Shown here: positions 19,084-31,071 of the stretch, in pieces
How the letters are laid out: each line of letters begins with the position of its first letter
Position numbering within the stretch: position 1 is the first letter of the stretch
Source: Inonotus obliquus
Taxonomy: Eukaryota; Basidiomycota; Agaricomycetes; Hymenochaetales; Hymenochaetaceae
Assembly (NCBI GenBank): GCA_032164295.1
Contig: JAJHTX010000006.1
Location: forward strand, 248,001-312,000
Direction of reading: 5' to 3'
DNA: 64,000 nt
Notes under the pieces: generated by a model
What the model was told of the DNA's origin: nothing
Seen by the model: the letters and a program-made list of their open reading frames with translations, nothing else
Databases searched by the model: none
Program-made: the position numbers and the translations under genes

Positions 19084-22000
19084 ATGGCCGACAATGTCCA
19101 AGCTAATGAACGAGAGAAGCCCCGAATATATAAGTCTGTGCCTCCCGAGTGGCTTCCGAGGACGTCAAACTCAGCAGACCTAGGTATGTTTTCTAGGTCC
19201 TGTTTACTGGCCCCTTTGGAGACATTTCTTTCAGGTTTCATCAACTTCTTCCCTCCAAGGCCGTCTGAAGATACAGAAGTGCTCAATGAAGATAGTATTA
19301 AGCATGGTTTTGTCCTCAAAACCCCGATACAGGCAGGTTACTCTGCTTCTTGAGCATTATTACTTTAGACGTTGAATTATCCAGGCCGAAACATATACCG
19401 CAAAGTCTAGGCACATTAAGGAGCTAAAGGAGGGCTCTTTGGTTAAGGAGCTGGAAGACTTCGTGAACCAGATCTTCCAACGCCGAGCGGAAAACCAGGC
19501 TCAATTAACGTTTGTGGTCCCGTTCGTTGCATATTCATGAAGCTTACCATGAGTTCGCTTATATGTGAAGATCTTCAACGTTCCGGATCCCCTCTCGTGC
19601 GACCCTCAATGACGCAAAACGGAGCGCTTGGTTCGCCGACCTTGCGAACCCGGAGGTTCCGCTCTACAAGCTCAGTAAGAGCATCCCGCATGGAGTGAGA
19701 GGCAACGACCTTTTAGATCTTCTGCACGCGAACAATGTCGCAACTCATCGCGCAGTATGGTTCGTGAGGGTGTTTGGAAGTAATGAAACTGTAAGTCCCT
19801 GATTTCTGGCTGTCATTGCAGGTTCTCATTCGAAATAGGCAGGGTTGAGAAACAAACCGAATTACAACCCGTTGCAATACAGCGTTGAATGGGCTAATGT
19901 GATGACTGGCTATCTCAAGAAGCAACTATCAGAGATTGCTCTCCCAAGTGCCCCAAGGCCTGGCCTGAACATCAAGCAGACATTCAAAGGAGTCCTCGGG
20001 GATCCAGAATCTCGAGAACGATGGGTGTCAAAGTTCGTCTACTCGTAAGCTCTGTCGACTACAATCTTCGTGTGGTGCTCTGACACCTAACTAGATTAGA
20101 TCTTCTTCGAATATTTTACTTGGAGTATATGGTCGATCGCACCACGTTCCTCTCTTGGCTTATTCAAATGATGGGGAGCTGTAATCTTGCTCAAGCGGAT
20201 TTCATAGCTCGCCTAGTGGACGATTATATTTCAGAAATGGGAGCATGTCGAGCGCTTGTCAAGCCGTTCATTGACGCATGTCTTGGAAAATTGCAAGAAG
20301 TAAGCAAGTTTGTTGACCAAAGTTCTCGGAGCTTACTTCCGCACTAGATAGCAAACTGCCCTGTAAAGGAGACATTGAATCATCTTCAGTTACAACTTGA
20401 AAACCTGCTATGCGTAAGCCTATGCGAGCTCGGTCAGATAAGAACTTAAATATTAATGTGAAACTACAGCGTGCCTTCCTAGCTGCCCCGACGTGCTTTG
20501 TCAGCCCGATGACGTGGAAGTTACATTCAGAGGCGATACAGAATTGTTTGGCAGGAAATAATTCCACCCGGCAAACGACGGAATCACACGGAAGCCAAAG
20601 TGTATGGGTTCTCATTAATGAGACGTTGCTAGATGTCAAGAAGCGGAACGAGGCTTTGCTATTCAGTATAGGTGCTCAACCTACAAAAGGCCATCTTCGG
20701 TCGATGGTCTCGGACGTAAAGGTCTTTCCTAATATCTCTGCGTTTTGACACGCTCTCATTTTCATTGTGTACCGGGTAGCTATTGAACTCGATTACGAGT
20801 AGATCTGAGCTTGGCTCGCTATCTTTCTTCGATATTGGGAATGACTGTCAGCCTGCGGTTTTTTCTCGCAAACTTTTCCTATTACTTGCGTGGGGTGTTT
20901 GTTGGCTGCAGTACGGGGATCATCGTCCGTACGCAGCTGCAACGCTGCTTCGCCGTTGGCGTGACAAAGCTGAGGAGCGTGCATGTAGGCGGGATATCCC
21001 ATCTCCAGATGACCTTATTCAGGACGGGCTATTCGAGTGGCTTGATACGGACGACAATGCATGCGACGGTCGTAATCTTACGATGGTTGCACTGTTGTTT
21101 GGCGAGTTTGTACAGAAAGGCCTGTTCTCCTACGACCGATACATCCAGAGGCTTATTTCCCGAGGAGAAACCGGTCTATCCTTTAGCGAGGTAAGTGGGG
21201 TATGAACTTTAGGAGCGATATATTACTGAGACTTTACATTCAAGGAGCCCGGATCCCGTCATAGGATGGTTCTTCGTGTTATTCCACTCTATAGATCAGA
21301 CCCAGCGCTGGTCAGTCAACGAAGGCTGGCTCTTTATGGAGTTCGGGCTCGGACGATCCCAGAAGATCAAGTTGAACAGGGCCTGAAAGATGAGATTCGC
21401 GATCTTCTCCCGGAGATATTTACTGGTATGCTTTCGACCCATGCTTACATACATACCTAACATGCGTACGTAGGGGTATTTACTGATATGCCCAAATCAT
21501 CTCTGCGCCCGTATTCCCTTCTGCGGAACGCAGCTCGCTTTGAAAAGATACGTGTCGTGCGACAGTGGTTTATGCCCAGCGTTCGGAAGTTTTTATCGAT
21601 GTAAGGCCTCTTCCTTCACCGATCTTTGCTTACACTCTGAACGTGATAGTAGGGGTTTTCTGGAGAACCCGGAAAATTCGACCGCCGCCCTGCGGGTTTT
21701 CTGCGTAGTCACAGAATGTCTGGATGCAATGCGCTGCTACAGAACATGTCTGGCGGTATGATTTCTCAACTGAACTCATTACACGGGAAATCTCAACTCC
21801 ATTCTCAGTTCACACTGGATGCTCTCAAACTGACATCTGCATCCGAACTACTGCTACCCATCGTTGACTATCTGAAACGAGGCCTAATTTTGTGGGTTTG
21901 CATGGACGCTATGCCTGACATTGCCTCAGCTCTGTTAGATGCCCATCTAGCGTGGAAGGCTAGGGGTGTTCATATAAGATGCCTTGTAAACCTTCTGCTC

Positions 22001-24724
22001 GAGATAGATGATGGCAAATACCTTGACGCCGTTTCTCGACAACATGTCATCGAAGATGCAGGCCATTTTGCTGAAGTCCGTGGGTACCCTTCTAGTGCAT
22101 CTGAAATTCAAGCTCACAGAACGTGACCACAGGCCCTTCGTCCAGTGGATGAGTTACCCGCCATTGTACCAGCGATCATTCCCGAGGTTTTCGCTCTTTC
22201 ACAGGAAAACAACCCAGATTATCCTGCCAGTCTAGCGAACTCACTTTGGTACAAATACCGAACATCGGCAAACTGGACATACAGTGTCTGGACAAATGTT
22301 GTCAATAGTCTTAAAGAACTCCCCAGCATGATGGGGGACGCGCTTGAGCAACGAGATTGTGCTCTTCGATATGCCAAGTTCCTCCTGCACGTCGATCTCC
22401 ACTCCTCCGAGGGCATTGATCGGGATGTCCTGGAGTGGTTGTCTGGTCCTGGTATGGGTGAGCTAATGCAGATGACGGCCGATTCTTGGGACGTCATGAC
22501 CCTAGTCTTCCTGCATCTTGCGGTCCACGATGCGTTCAGGATCGCGACGCTTCTTCAGGGCATCGTTTTCCCGGCGTGGCAGATTGCTGCCGCGATCGAA
22601 AGCACTGAACAATTCGAGGAGAACAGGCTTCTCTTACGAGCAGCGTATATTCTATGCAGGGAGCTTTTGGCCGAGCAGATATCCGCTTCAGAAGATGGCC
22701 TACCTCCGTCTGACTTGATGGAGATGCAAAGACTCAAGACTAGACGAAGAGATGTCTATGAGGATGCGAACTTCCGACTGCTCGTGGAGAACATCCCGGC
22801 TCTGGTTTTCATAGAGCATAACGAGAACATCGAAGAGGAAGTTAGAATCAAAGTAGCTGACCTCCGACGATCGCTCTCCTGTGAAGTCGACTTTAGGCTT
22901 GCTGCTGCGAGTAACATTGGCACCGTCGTAGGAGCTTTTGCCAACCCATCCTTCGCCAAGTCCTATCAGGAAAGCATGCACGGATCGCTCACCTCTGCGT
23001 TGCGCCTGATTTTCAACGACGAAGAAGGAGATGACCAGACGCAAGTCACATCCCTCCTCAGTCCATGGAAGCTTTCTGCGACTGCGGCGGTTACATCATT
23101 CGTATTACAGCAGATAGGCCAACAGCTGCATAATCCTTCGACAGAGGCGCAAGCGAAGAAAGGTCTGAATAAGCTCGCCAGCAGGTTGATGCATAATGCA
23201 ATCAGTGCGCAAGAGGCGGACTTCGTCTCCGAGATGGTGAAGGGCGTCAGCATTGAAGTTGCAGGGGCGGTACGTTCGTCCGTCATCCTCCGTCATCCCG
23301 GAAGCCAATAAGTACGCTAACTATTTTCTTTTGGACAGTTTGTAAACGAGGGCCTCCATCGCATCGCCGGAATTCTCGAGAAAATCAGCAGTGATGATTT
23401 GGAAGCTTTGGAGGCTATTCCCATGAAGGCTGGCCATTTCCTAAACCTACTGAGCACTATAATGCGACCGTTCAGGCACGAGTCAAATTCTCTTCCTCCA
23501 TTGGACCAGACCATCCAGGATTCATTCGTCACCTGTGTCACGACGAAACTCTCAGCCCTAGACAATCAGATTCAAGAAACGAAGGGCAACTATGAGGTTT
23601 ATGTTTCATTGACGGATACGATACTTTTCTTAGCCCGACTTCTCCAATTCGATCTTGGTTTTCCAGGAGTTTGGACTCAAACTACGAAAAACACTGCCAT
23701 TCAGCTCTTGTTCACCATGCTCCGACTTGCTGTCTTCTTTGGGGGTCCCTTACAGAATCCTGTTGCGTTTACTCTATTGCTTGACACTGCCTTTTATATA
23801 TTTGATGGTGAGTCTTCTGGTTTTGCGTCGACGAAGGATTCTAATGCGTTGTCAGAACTTCCTGCAGGACCTCGACAACCTATAGATCTATTCCAACGTT
23901 GCATTTCTCCGGATTCACTGAGTGTCCCGGTCAGCCTACCGCTCGAGTTCCGAGATCTGGTTAGGACGCTTGAGCGACACGTTCCGGGTTATTCGAGTAT
24001 ATCCGACTTAGCGTATGCCACACGAGATGGCGAAGGAAACCTTCAGCCAACTGCACCTGTGCAGATGAGACCTTGGGAATGGATCGATTGTCTTGGTGAT
24101 CCTCCACTTCTTGACGCAAAAGAAATCCAGCGCGAGGCGGAGGAGAAAGAGCGCCGCGGACTACGATACTTCGTTCGCAACAATACAAGTATACCTCTCG
24201 AATCATTCGCGACGCAGGTGCTGGGTGAAGGAGTTCGACGTCTCAATATTGCGTCTGAGCAAACGATGTCTGGGAAGGGAGAGCAGCTCCGTGGACTCTT
24301 TGAAGATGACCTTGCAGCGGAAAGTGTGTACGAGCGAGACTGGAAAGAAAGCCGCGTCGGTCTCACATTCCCAGGCGAAACGAACGAAGATGGTGGACCT
24401 CATGCTGAGGGAGATGCTGACCCCAGCCATCGCGGAAGTCCAACCTCACGCCGTACTTCCCCTGCGCTCTCTATTCATACCAGTCACGGTGCTGGATCAT
24501 CCGCAGCTGGACCACTATCAGCAACATCGTCTTCGCGTCGCACGCAGAGTCCACCTTTGGGTTCCAAGGGAGAACCTATCGACGTCGACGCTCTCTTCGG
24601 CGGTAGTTCTACGGTGAGCAAGAGAAAGGCTTCTACAGCCGGTTTGGAAGAGGGTGAAGTGGTTGTCATTTCGGACACCAGCGCAAAGAAAAGGCCGAGG
24701 GTGTCTGCAAGGAAGAAGAAGTGA
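19084..24724 (+). CDS. MED12: Mediator of RNA polymerase II transcription subunit 12
   Basis: This multi-exon gene of about 5.6 kb starts at 19084 (MADNVQANEREKPRIYKSVP). After an intron at 19184-19234 the conserved Med12 signature follows (GFINFFPPRPSEDTEVLNED, then IKHGFVLKT). Downstream exons give RSAWFADLANPEVPLYKLSK, GNDLLDLLHANNVATHRAVW and FYLEYMVDRTTFLSWL, typical of the Med12 LCEWAV-type region. Two long terminal exons (about 22145-23270 and 23339-24724) cover the helical C-terminal half. The tail is Ser/Pro-rich, then basic (SKRKAS..., KKRPRVSARKKK), as expected for a nuclear protein. Med12 is part of the Cdk8 kinase module of Mediator and activates Cdk8/cyclin C. The reading is consistent and no disabling change was seen. 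Exact small-exon borders were not all resolved. Confidence 0.9.
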
Positions 24725-25036
24725 TCTCATGTTTTCATTCCGCTTTGTATTTACACAGATATTGTAGCACTAATTAAAGTAAAACTGGCATGGTTGAACG
24801 GAACTTTGAACGTTGCTGGAGCTTGAGAAGTGATTAATTCAAGGCTGAGGGAAAGGCAAATATTATGCTGGTGCACCATCATCAGTCTAAACTTGTGCGA
24901 GTCTACTGTTGGATCCCATACCATGGGTCATGTCGCGAAGCATGATCACCCGCTGGATAACTATCGACACGGCCGGCAAGGGAAGGTAGTCTCCATAGGT
25001 TCCGCTGGTAGAAGCTTCGGAGACTTGCATAATTGA
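24725..25036. other. MED12 3-prime flank running into the duplicated block
   Basis: Unique sequence to about 24925. From there the DNA matches 44787 onward almost base for base, marking the left edge of the B/F segmental duplication. No gene seen. Confidence 0.6.
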
Positions 25037-25660
25037 TCTCGCCTTCGTTTGTTCTTCACCGCTGTCGTTACTCGCCATCCTGGCTGAGGCTGGCTCCAAC
25101 TACTTCGACAAGGATAGTTGGCGCTCTGGACTAGGAGGGGCTCTTCGCTCCTCTCGGGCAGCGAGCTTACAATTGAGATCAAGCACCCACAGTTTCTTCA
25201 CGATGACTTGACCAGATGGTCGGAGTAGCGGGTCCGAGTCCCAGTAATCACAGCAAACAGCTCAGAGGACGTCCTCCGAACCCAAACCAGGTCGACAGGA
25301 TGCACCGAGCTTAAGATGCCGGAATGGCGCAGCATTCATAAATGGCTCCCGCGATAGTACAGTCAGCATCAAAGATCCCGATCAGAGCTCAGAAAGAAGA
25401 GCTAAGAGGAGCAACAGAGAATGGGCAACCGAGAATCATCATTCCAAATAAACATCACTCTCGCGACTCCGGACTGGGAAATCAACTCTGGTGCAGTCCA
25501 TTGTATGCTCCCGAATGGATTGCCAGCATTCGTCACCGTGAATGCCGGAGTAACTTCATCCAGCAGCTTGCTCAGTGCAAAGTCGGTGGTCATTGGCCCA
25601 CAATACTGCTCTCCTAGAGGTCATACAATATCAGCGCAACAGTACGCGTGTACTAAGGCA
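25037..25660 (-). pseudogene. Tyrosine-kinase-like (TKL) kinase relic
   Basis: Read on the minus strand, separate frames give kinase subdomains. One is a DFG-like segment altered to DFA (TDFALSKLLDEVT) followed by TNAGNPFGSIQWTAPELI, the activation segment and APE motif of Agaricomycete TKL kinases. A later C-lobe piece reads YWDSDPLLRPSGQ. Stops and frame changes separate them (for example around 25240-25260), and the N-lobe and catalytic loop are absent. It is not translatable as a kinase. A near-identical copy is at 44800-45523, so it was dead before the block duplicated. Confidence 0.7.
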
Positions 25661-26039
25661 GACTCACACTGAATCGTGTCTATGTAGGTAGCAGAGTCCA
25701 TCTGCCATCACAGTCAGCTAACAGCATGAGCTAGACAATGGCAATGCTGCGCACGGAACCCGGAACCTGGTGCGTGAAACAAGAGAAAACCCTCTGCTTC
25801 TCCAGATATGAAGCCGAGCAACGGAGCGACTTATTTACACACCAAGCGTCGTCCACAATAGCTCGCTTAAGCTCGTGCTTCCCAGGGGGGCCGTCGCTGA
25901 TGTCTTGCATCTCGTCGCCATCTTGTGTCACAACGAAATCGTAACAGAGTACTTGAATGTCACGCGCCACACGTGATTGGCGACTGTGACCGCTCGCGAT
26001 TGATCGAGTGTCGATTACTGTTGACCTTCGCCATTCACA
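25661..26039. other. 5-prime flank of FunK1-B
   Basis: This 379-bp stretch is shared with copy F apart from a few small indels (for example around 25785 and 25890). It ends with ttgaccttcgccattcaca immediately before the start codon, which matches the FunK1-A leader. No separate gene was recognised. Confidence 0.5.
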
Positions 26040-28890
26040 ATGTCTGGTGCTGATGTACTTCCCTCGGCCCCTTCTGGCTCCTTTATCCACTCAACACCAT
26101 TCTCAAATAACCTCTCGGCTTGTAGCCAGGATGTTTCCTTTGAAGCCACCGTCCCTTTCGTCGACCAACATGTCAAACACGATATCCGCGATGCGAAGAC
26201 GATCAAGATCGACCTTTTCCTCAGGGGACTGGGAGCAAATGAGCAAGAAATTGCAAGGAATGATGAGGATGTTGGAGCTATCGCTATGTCTCACGAGGTG
26301 CAGGAATTGCGGGGGACTTACTGCCAGAAAATGACGAATGAGGTGGAACGGTATGGGCCATTCTGCAATCTAGCAAACCACATCATCGACAGATTCGAGA
26401 ATCCGAAAATTGTTTTCGTTCGGAATGACCCAAGGTATATCGATGGAGTGTACAACAGCAAACGAAAACCGGACGTCATTGCTGTGCCGAAGGATCACAA
26501 GAATATCATCGAGGGACGCTGGAAGGACTACAATAAAAATGGACCTCCCAGAAAGGATGAGGGCGGGAAACGTAAGGATTCTGGTGGCGGAAAGAAAGCT
26601 GAAGAACCGTTCGTTCCGTGGAACTGGGGACACGTCTGTTTCGTTGCCGAGTTCAAGAAGAGCCGCGACGCGATACTTTTTGACAACTTATTTTCCTCCG
26701 CTCTCAAATCCGGAGCGGATATCGATTCCGGCGATCCATCGAGTGCCGGCGCACCATCGATTACAAGTAAGCCTCTGGGCAGCAAAGTTCATTCACGTAT
26801 TGGATCATCGGAAAGCAAAGGCGGTACCTCGTCCCCTCGAGCAGTGATGCAAAGCTTTTCATCTTCAACATCAGGCTCGCGCGCGTCAGGGAAGCGCGCG
26901 TTGCAGGAGGAAATGGATTCAGAAGCGAGTAGTCGAAAGAAACAGAAACTAGATGTTAAAGAGATGCGCGGGGATCTTGAATTCTGCGGGGTCAAATACG
27001 CTGTGGACCAGTTGTCGGCGCTTACGAACCGTCGTCATGTCATAGAGTGCCTTATAATCGACGGCGTCTTGTTCATGGCGTACTATGATCGGATTGGCCC
27101 GATTTATTCGACAGAGCTCAACTTCGTCAAAGACCTGTACCTATTTGTGTTACTCCTCAAACGATTGGCTTCTATGTCTGCCTGGCAGCGCGGTTTCCTC
27201 AGGGAGTTGAAGGAGGTAGATGCTATCAACTCAGCTAGCTGCGACGATTCGTCATCTTCGTCGCTATCCGAAGACAATGACGATGAATGCGATGAGAACG
27301 ATTTGGGCTTGGTGTCTTCACCTCTCACCCAGTTATCCAGCGAATCGGACGATTTCAGTTTGGTGTCTTCGCCTCTCACTGAGTTATCCGGCGAATCAGA
27401 GGAGCAAGGAATAGACCAGATAGGTACTGGTGGTGGAAGCAAGGATGATTTGTCCAAGAAGGTTGGTGGGGAATCTCTGGCTCATATAGGGTCGTGTATT
27501 GACGAAGGACAACAGGAGAGTCTCGAGGAACGTTCTGAAATTGGCCCACCTCCGACGCCGCCCATTGAGTCTCAACAGCTGGCGGAAGTTACGACTCCCG
27601 ACGGAGATGATGAGGATGTCGAAACCGAATTGAAGGAGAAGACCTCAGATAGTATGGAACAGCAAGGGGGAGGGGCCAGAGTCCCTATTTCACACCATCC
27701 AGACGACTTGCTCTTGAGTCAGATGGGGGAAGACCGGTACATCCTGCGTGTTAAAGAGCACACTGTTCGACTGTGCAATCCATGCGGAAGGCCCCCCCCG
27801 TATGGTTTGATCACCAGAGGAAGCTCCGTATTCACCTCGCAGTGCGCGACGTTGGGCCCGAGTGGAGCTGTGTATGCGGCGAAAATCAGCTGGCCTCTGA
27901 AAAGACGACGTGCAGAGGATAGCATCCTGAAGGCAGGACGGAGAGCATTACGCAAGCTCGATGCCGATCCGGAGCTGAAGAAAAAATACGGGAACAGAAA
28001 ATTTGAAGATAGCCTTCCGGTGGTATACTTGGCGGAGGAAATCGACAATCTGAAGGAAGAGCATTCTTTCAGATGGAGAATAATGCGCAGGGACTTGGAG
28101 TTTCTAAGAGAGTTCAACAAAGTCAATCGTGTCTGTCGTGTGCTAATTATGGAATTCCTAATGCCTCTGTCAGCGGTGGCAAGCATAGACCAATTCAAAC
28201 AGGCGATGCGTGACTTGGTGCTAGGTGAGTTCCCTACTCTTCCAAGAGGTCTCCAGATGGAACCCGGCTGACCTGAATCCAGTCCATCATCTCCTATTCT
28301 TCAGCGAGAAACGCATTCTCCACCGAGACGTCAGCGTGAATAACCTCATGGTTCGCCACTACAATGATGGGTCTATCTGTGGTGTTCTCATTGATTTCGA
28401 CCTTGCTGAGGTGCGCAGCGCACCTACCCAAGAGCCTACAGGTTCGCGGTCAGGGACTCGACCATTCATAGCGTGTGAGCTGCTAGAATCCAATCCACCG
28501 CCCATTCACCTAGAACGATACGACTGGGAATCATTCTTCTACGTCATATGCTGGATCGGATGTCGCTTTTCTGAAGGGAAGGAAGTGAACAGCTCAGTCC
28601 TGAAGAATTGGACCAACCCCGATGACGAACTACTCCTGTCAGTCAAACGTGATTGGCTTTACGTTCGACATATCCTGCCTCACTTTACATCATTCTTTCG
28701 GTGTGTGGCTGAAGAGTGGGTATCCCACATGAAGTTGATGTTTGTGGAAGCCAATAAAGCACTGACCGAGCGGCTGACCCGCAAACAAAGTGCAAAACCC
28801 GGGGATCCTATGTTTGACGAGGAATTCGACGAAGAAACATTTGGGGGTTATATCACCTGGGATAAATTTTGGGAGATCCTGCAGAATTGA
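26040..28890 (+). CDS. FunK1-B: full-length fungal-type protein kinase
   Basis: Two exons (26040-28224 and 28283-28890) joined by a 58-bp GT-AG intron encode 930 aa. The N-terminal half contains RKPDV (D145) and VAEFK (E204, K206) around a basic spacer. An acidic Ser-rich linker follows, with a direct repeat of LVSSPLT-(Q/E)-LS units near 27309-27395. The kinase half has YAAKISWP (K615), HRDVSVNNLMV (D744) and DFDLAEV. The APE-like segment, PFMAWELL in paralogues, reads PFIACELL here. The protein ends WDKFWEILQN. It is the intact front half that gave rise to FunK1-F by duplication. Kinase activity is plausible but the altered PFMAWEL motif is a caution. Substrate unknown. Confidence 0.85.
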
Positions 28891-29170
28891 GTGGGAAATC
28901 TAGATCGTGGATAGCTGAATATACCTTGTCTCTTTCCTTTGAGGAATGCGAGAGGCTCCGCAAGGGTAAATGCGGTATCGGAATCTCTAACGAATAGTTT
29001 TCTTCTCAGTGCTGGTGTGTTTTGTTACTTGTTAATAGAATGTGCCAGTACGATTACTACTACATGATCACTACCAGAGCTTGTGAATTCGAGCTTTGCA
29101 TTACAGCTGGTGCATGATACATTCAATGGGGCATTGCCCATGTCGCTAGAGTCTGAGAAGTTCGCAAATA
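28891..29170. other. FunK1-B 3-prime flank with family-conserved segment
   Basis: The segment near 29038-29125 (gtgccagtacgattactact through gcatgatacattc) recurs downstream of FunK1-C (about 40978-41075), E (about 44268-44355) and F (about 48890-48985). It is a conserved 3-prime flanking block of the kinase family rather than a separate gene. Confidence 0.6.
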
Positions 29171-29307
29171 TAGATAGGACGGCAGAAGTACCGTGGTCCG
29201 AAGAGAAGTAAGAAGCGGTAGAATCACAGAAGTATTGTTAATTGGAAGAAGCGGTAGAATCGCAGAATTAAGCCCATATCGATCGTAGCCTCCGGTATTA
29301 CTCTTTA
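29171..29307 (+). mobile_element. LTR-A 3-prime end fragment (137 bp)
   Basis: It matches 4823-4959 without indels and ends TATTACTCTTTA. It directly abuts the truncated pol frame of the Gypsy element. Its orientation is opposite to the LTR-A copy at the other side of that element (35688-37434). Confidence 0.85.
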
Positions 29308-31069
29308 ACGGTCTTTGTTGTCCCAGGATGCCCAGCCATTGGTGAGTCATGGTACTCCTTCAACACAAGCTCTTTCACGTCGTTCGGCACAAAGATGACG
29401 TTTCCTAGCTTTAACCACCCATCCTTCGGTACTACTCCCTTTGGTCTCTTCTTCACCTCTTGCTGCGCTTCCCGTACCTTTTTCAATACATCCTCCTGCA
29501 ACATCTGCACCACTCCTCGTACTAACCAGTCTTCTTTGATGAAAGTGACGTTATCGTTATCGTGTTCGCCTTTATCATAATCTGCTCGTCGTGACAGAAG
29601 ATCAGCTTTGCCCATCGATGTTCCTGCCTTATGGACCAGGGTGAAGTCATAGTCGGCTAGTTCGAGTCGCCACCTCGCCTGACGGTAGTTCAGTTTCTGT
29701 GGTGACTTGAAGTAGAGAAGATTAGCATGATCCGACCAGACTTCAAAACGTTGACGAGCTCCTAGCAAATACTGTCGCCATTCCCTAAGAGCTTGTACAA
29801 TCGCGAGCATCTCTTTGTCGTAGATCTCGTAATTTCGTTCAGCATCTGACAACATTTTGGACCTATACGCCACTGGTTTCCACTTGCCTCCTTGCTCCTG
29901 TAGTAGTACTCCTCCAGTTGTATAGTTCAACGCATCAGCTTCGATTCTAAACACTCCTTCGTTGTTCGGAATGGCAAGTACAGGTGGTTCGCATAGATGT
30001 TTCTTGAGCTCCTCATAGGCAGCCTGTTCTTCTTCGTCCCACTTCCACTCTACCTTTCTCGTTAGCTTCGTAAGTGGTTTGACAATCTCGCTGTAATCCT
30101 TGATGAATCGTCGTAACCAGTTTCCAAACCCTAGGAACTCCTGTAACGTTTTTAAGTTCTTCGGCACCGGCCACTCCTGAATCGCCTTGGATTTCTTCGG
30201 ATCCACCTTTACTACTCCATTACCGATGATGTGACCAAGGTATTTGACGTGGTCTATTTCGAACTCGCATTTCTGAGGTTTGAGGTACAGGTTGTTCTTT
30301 CGTAAGACGTCGAATACTTGTTTAACTAGCTGTTGGTGTTCGTCTTGCCCTTCGGAGAAGATAAGTATGTCGTCGAGGTAGATGATGACGTGTCCCTCAT
30401 GTACTAGTTCCCTGAAGATGTCATTCATGAATCCTTGGAACGTAGCTGGCGCATTAGTTAAACCGAAAAACATAACCGTAGGTTCAAAGAATCCCAGGTT
30501 AGTCCTAAATGCAGCCTTCCACTCATCACCCTCCCAAATACGAATGTTGTAGTATCCCCAACAAACATCGAGCTTTGTGATATAGCGAGAGTCCCTGACC
30601 TTATCGACAAGTTATTGAATCAATGGAAGTGGGTACTTGTTCTTGATAGTACCTTCGTTCAGCTTCCTATAATCCTGAATCGCTCGAAGAGACCCGTCTT
30701 CCTTTTTGATAAAAAAGAACAGTGACGCCATTGGAGATTTCGAGTGTCGAATGCATCCTGAAGCAAGGTTCTCATCGATGAAGTCTTGTAGCACCTGTTG
30801 TTCCTTCGGGTTGAGAGGGTACACCTTGCAGTCGCTTGGCTTGAAATCCACCTTTAGCTCTATGGTGTGGTCCCAAACTTGATGCTCCGGCAACTTTTCA
30901 AAGTTCTCCTCACTGAAGACGTCTGCAAATTCGTCGAGATATTCTGGCCACTTTGTAGTTCCTCTGACCTGCTTCTTACAGTACTCTTCCGCCTCCCTTT
31001 CCATGGACCAACATGTCTCCAGGCAACAAGTAAATGACATGACACCCATCTTCCAGTCAATTTCCGGAT
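29308..31069 (-). pseudogene. Gypsy pol fragment: reverse transcriptase and RNase H
   Basis: The upstream piece (31069-30612) carries the RT fingers ([39 protein letters not shown]) and ends at a TAA stop. Beyond the stop the frame continues with DSRYITKLDV and then FFGLTNAPATFQGFMND. The catalytic YLDDILIFS follows, then the RNase H segment with EADALNYTTGGVLLQE and YDKEMLAIVQALREW. The last codons are GHPGTTKTV of the integrase zinc-binding region before the LTR-A junction at 29308. A single stop plus truncation makes this a relic. Confidence 0.85.
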
Positions 31070-31071
31070 TA

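Larger units (their letters stand above)
24925..28470 (+). repeat. Segmental duplication, copy 1 (with 44787-48340)
   Basis: About 3.5 kb containing a tyrosine-kinase-like relic and most of FunK1-B is repeated at 44787-48340 with only scattered substitutions and a few small indels. Corresponding positions in the FunK1 exons differ by exactly 19869. On the left the match starts at ggtcatgtcgcgaagcatg. On the right similarity falls in exon 2 of the kinase gene. Confidence 0.9.
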
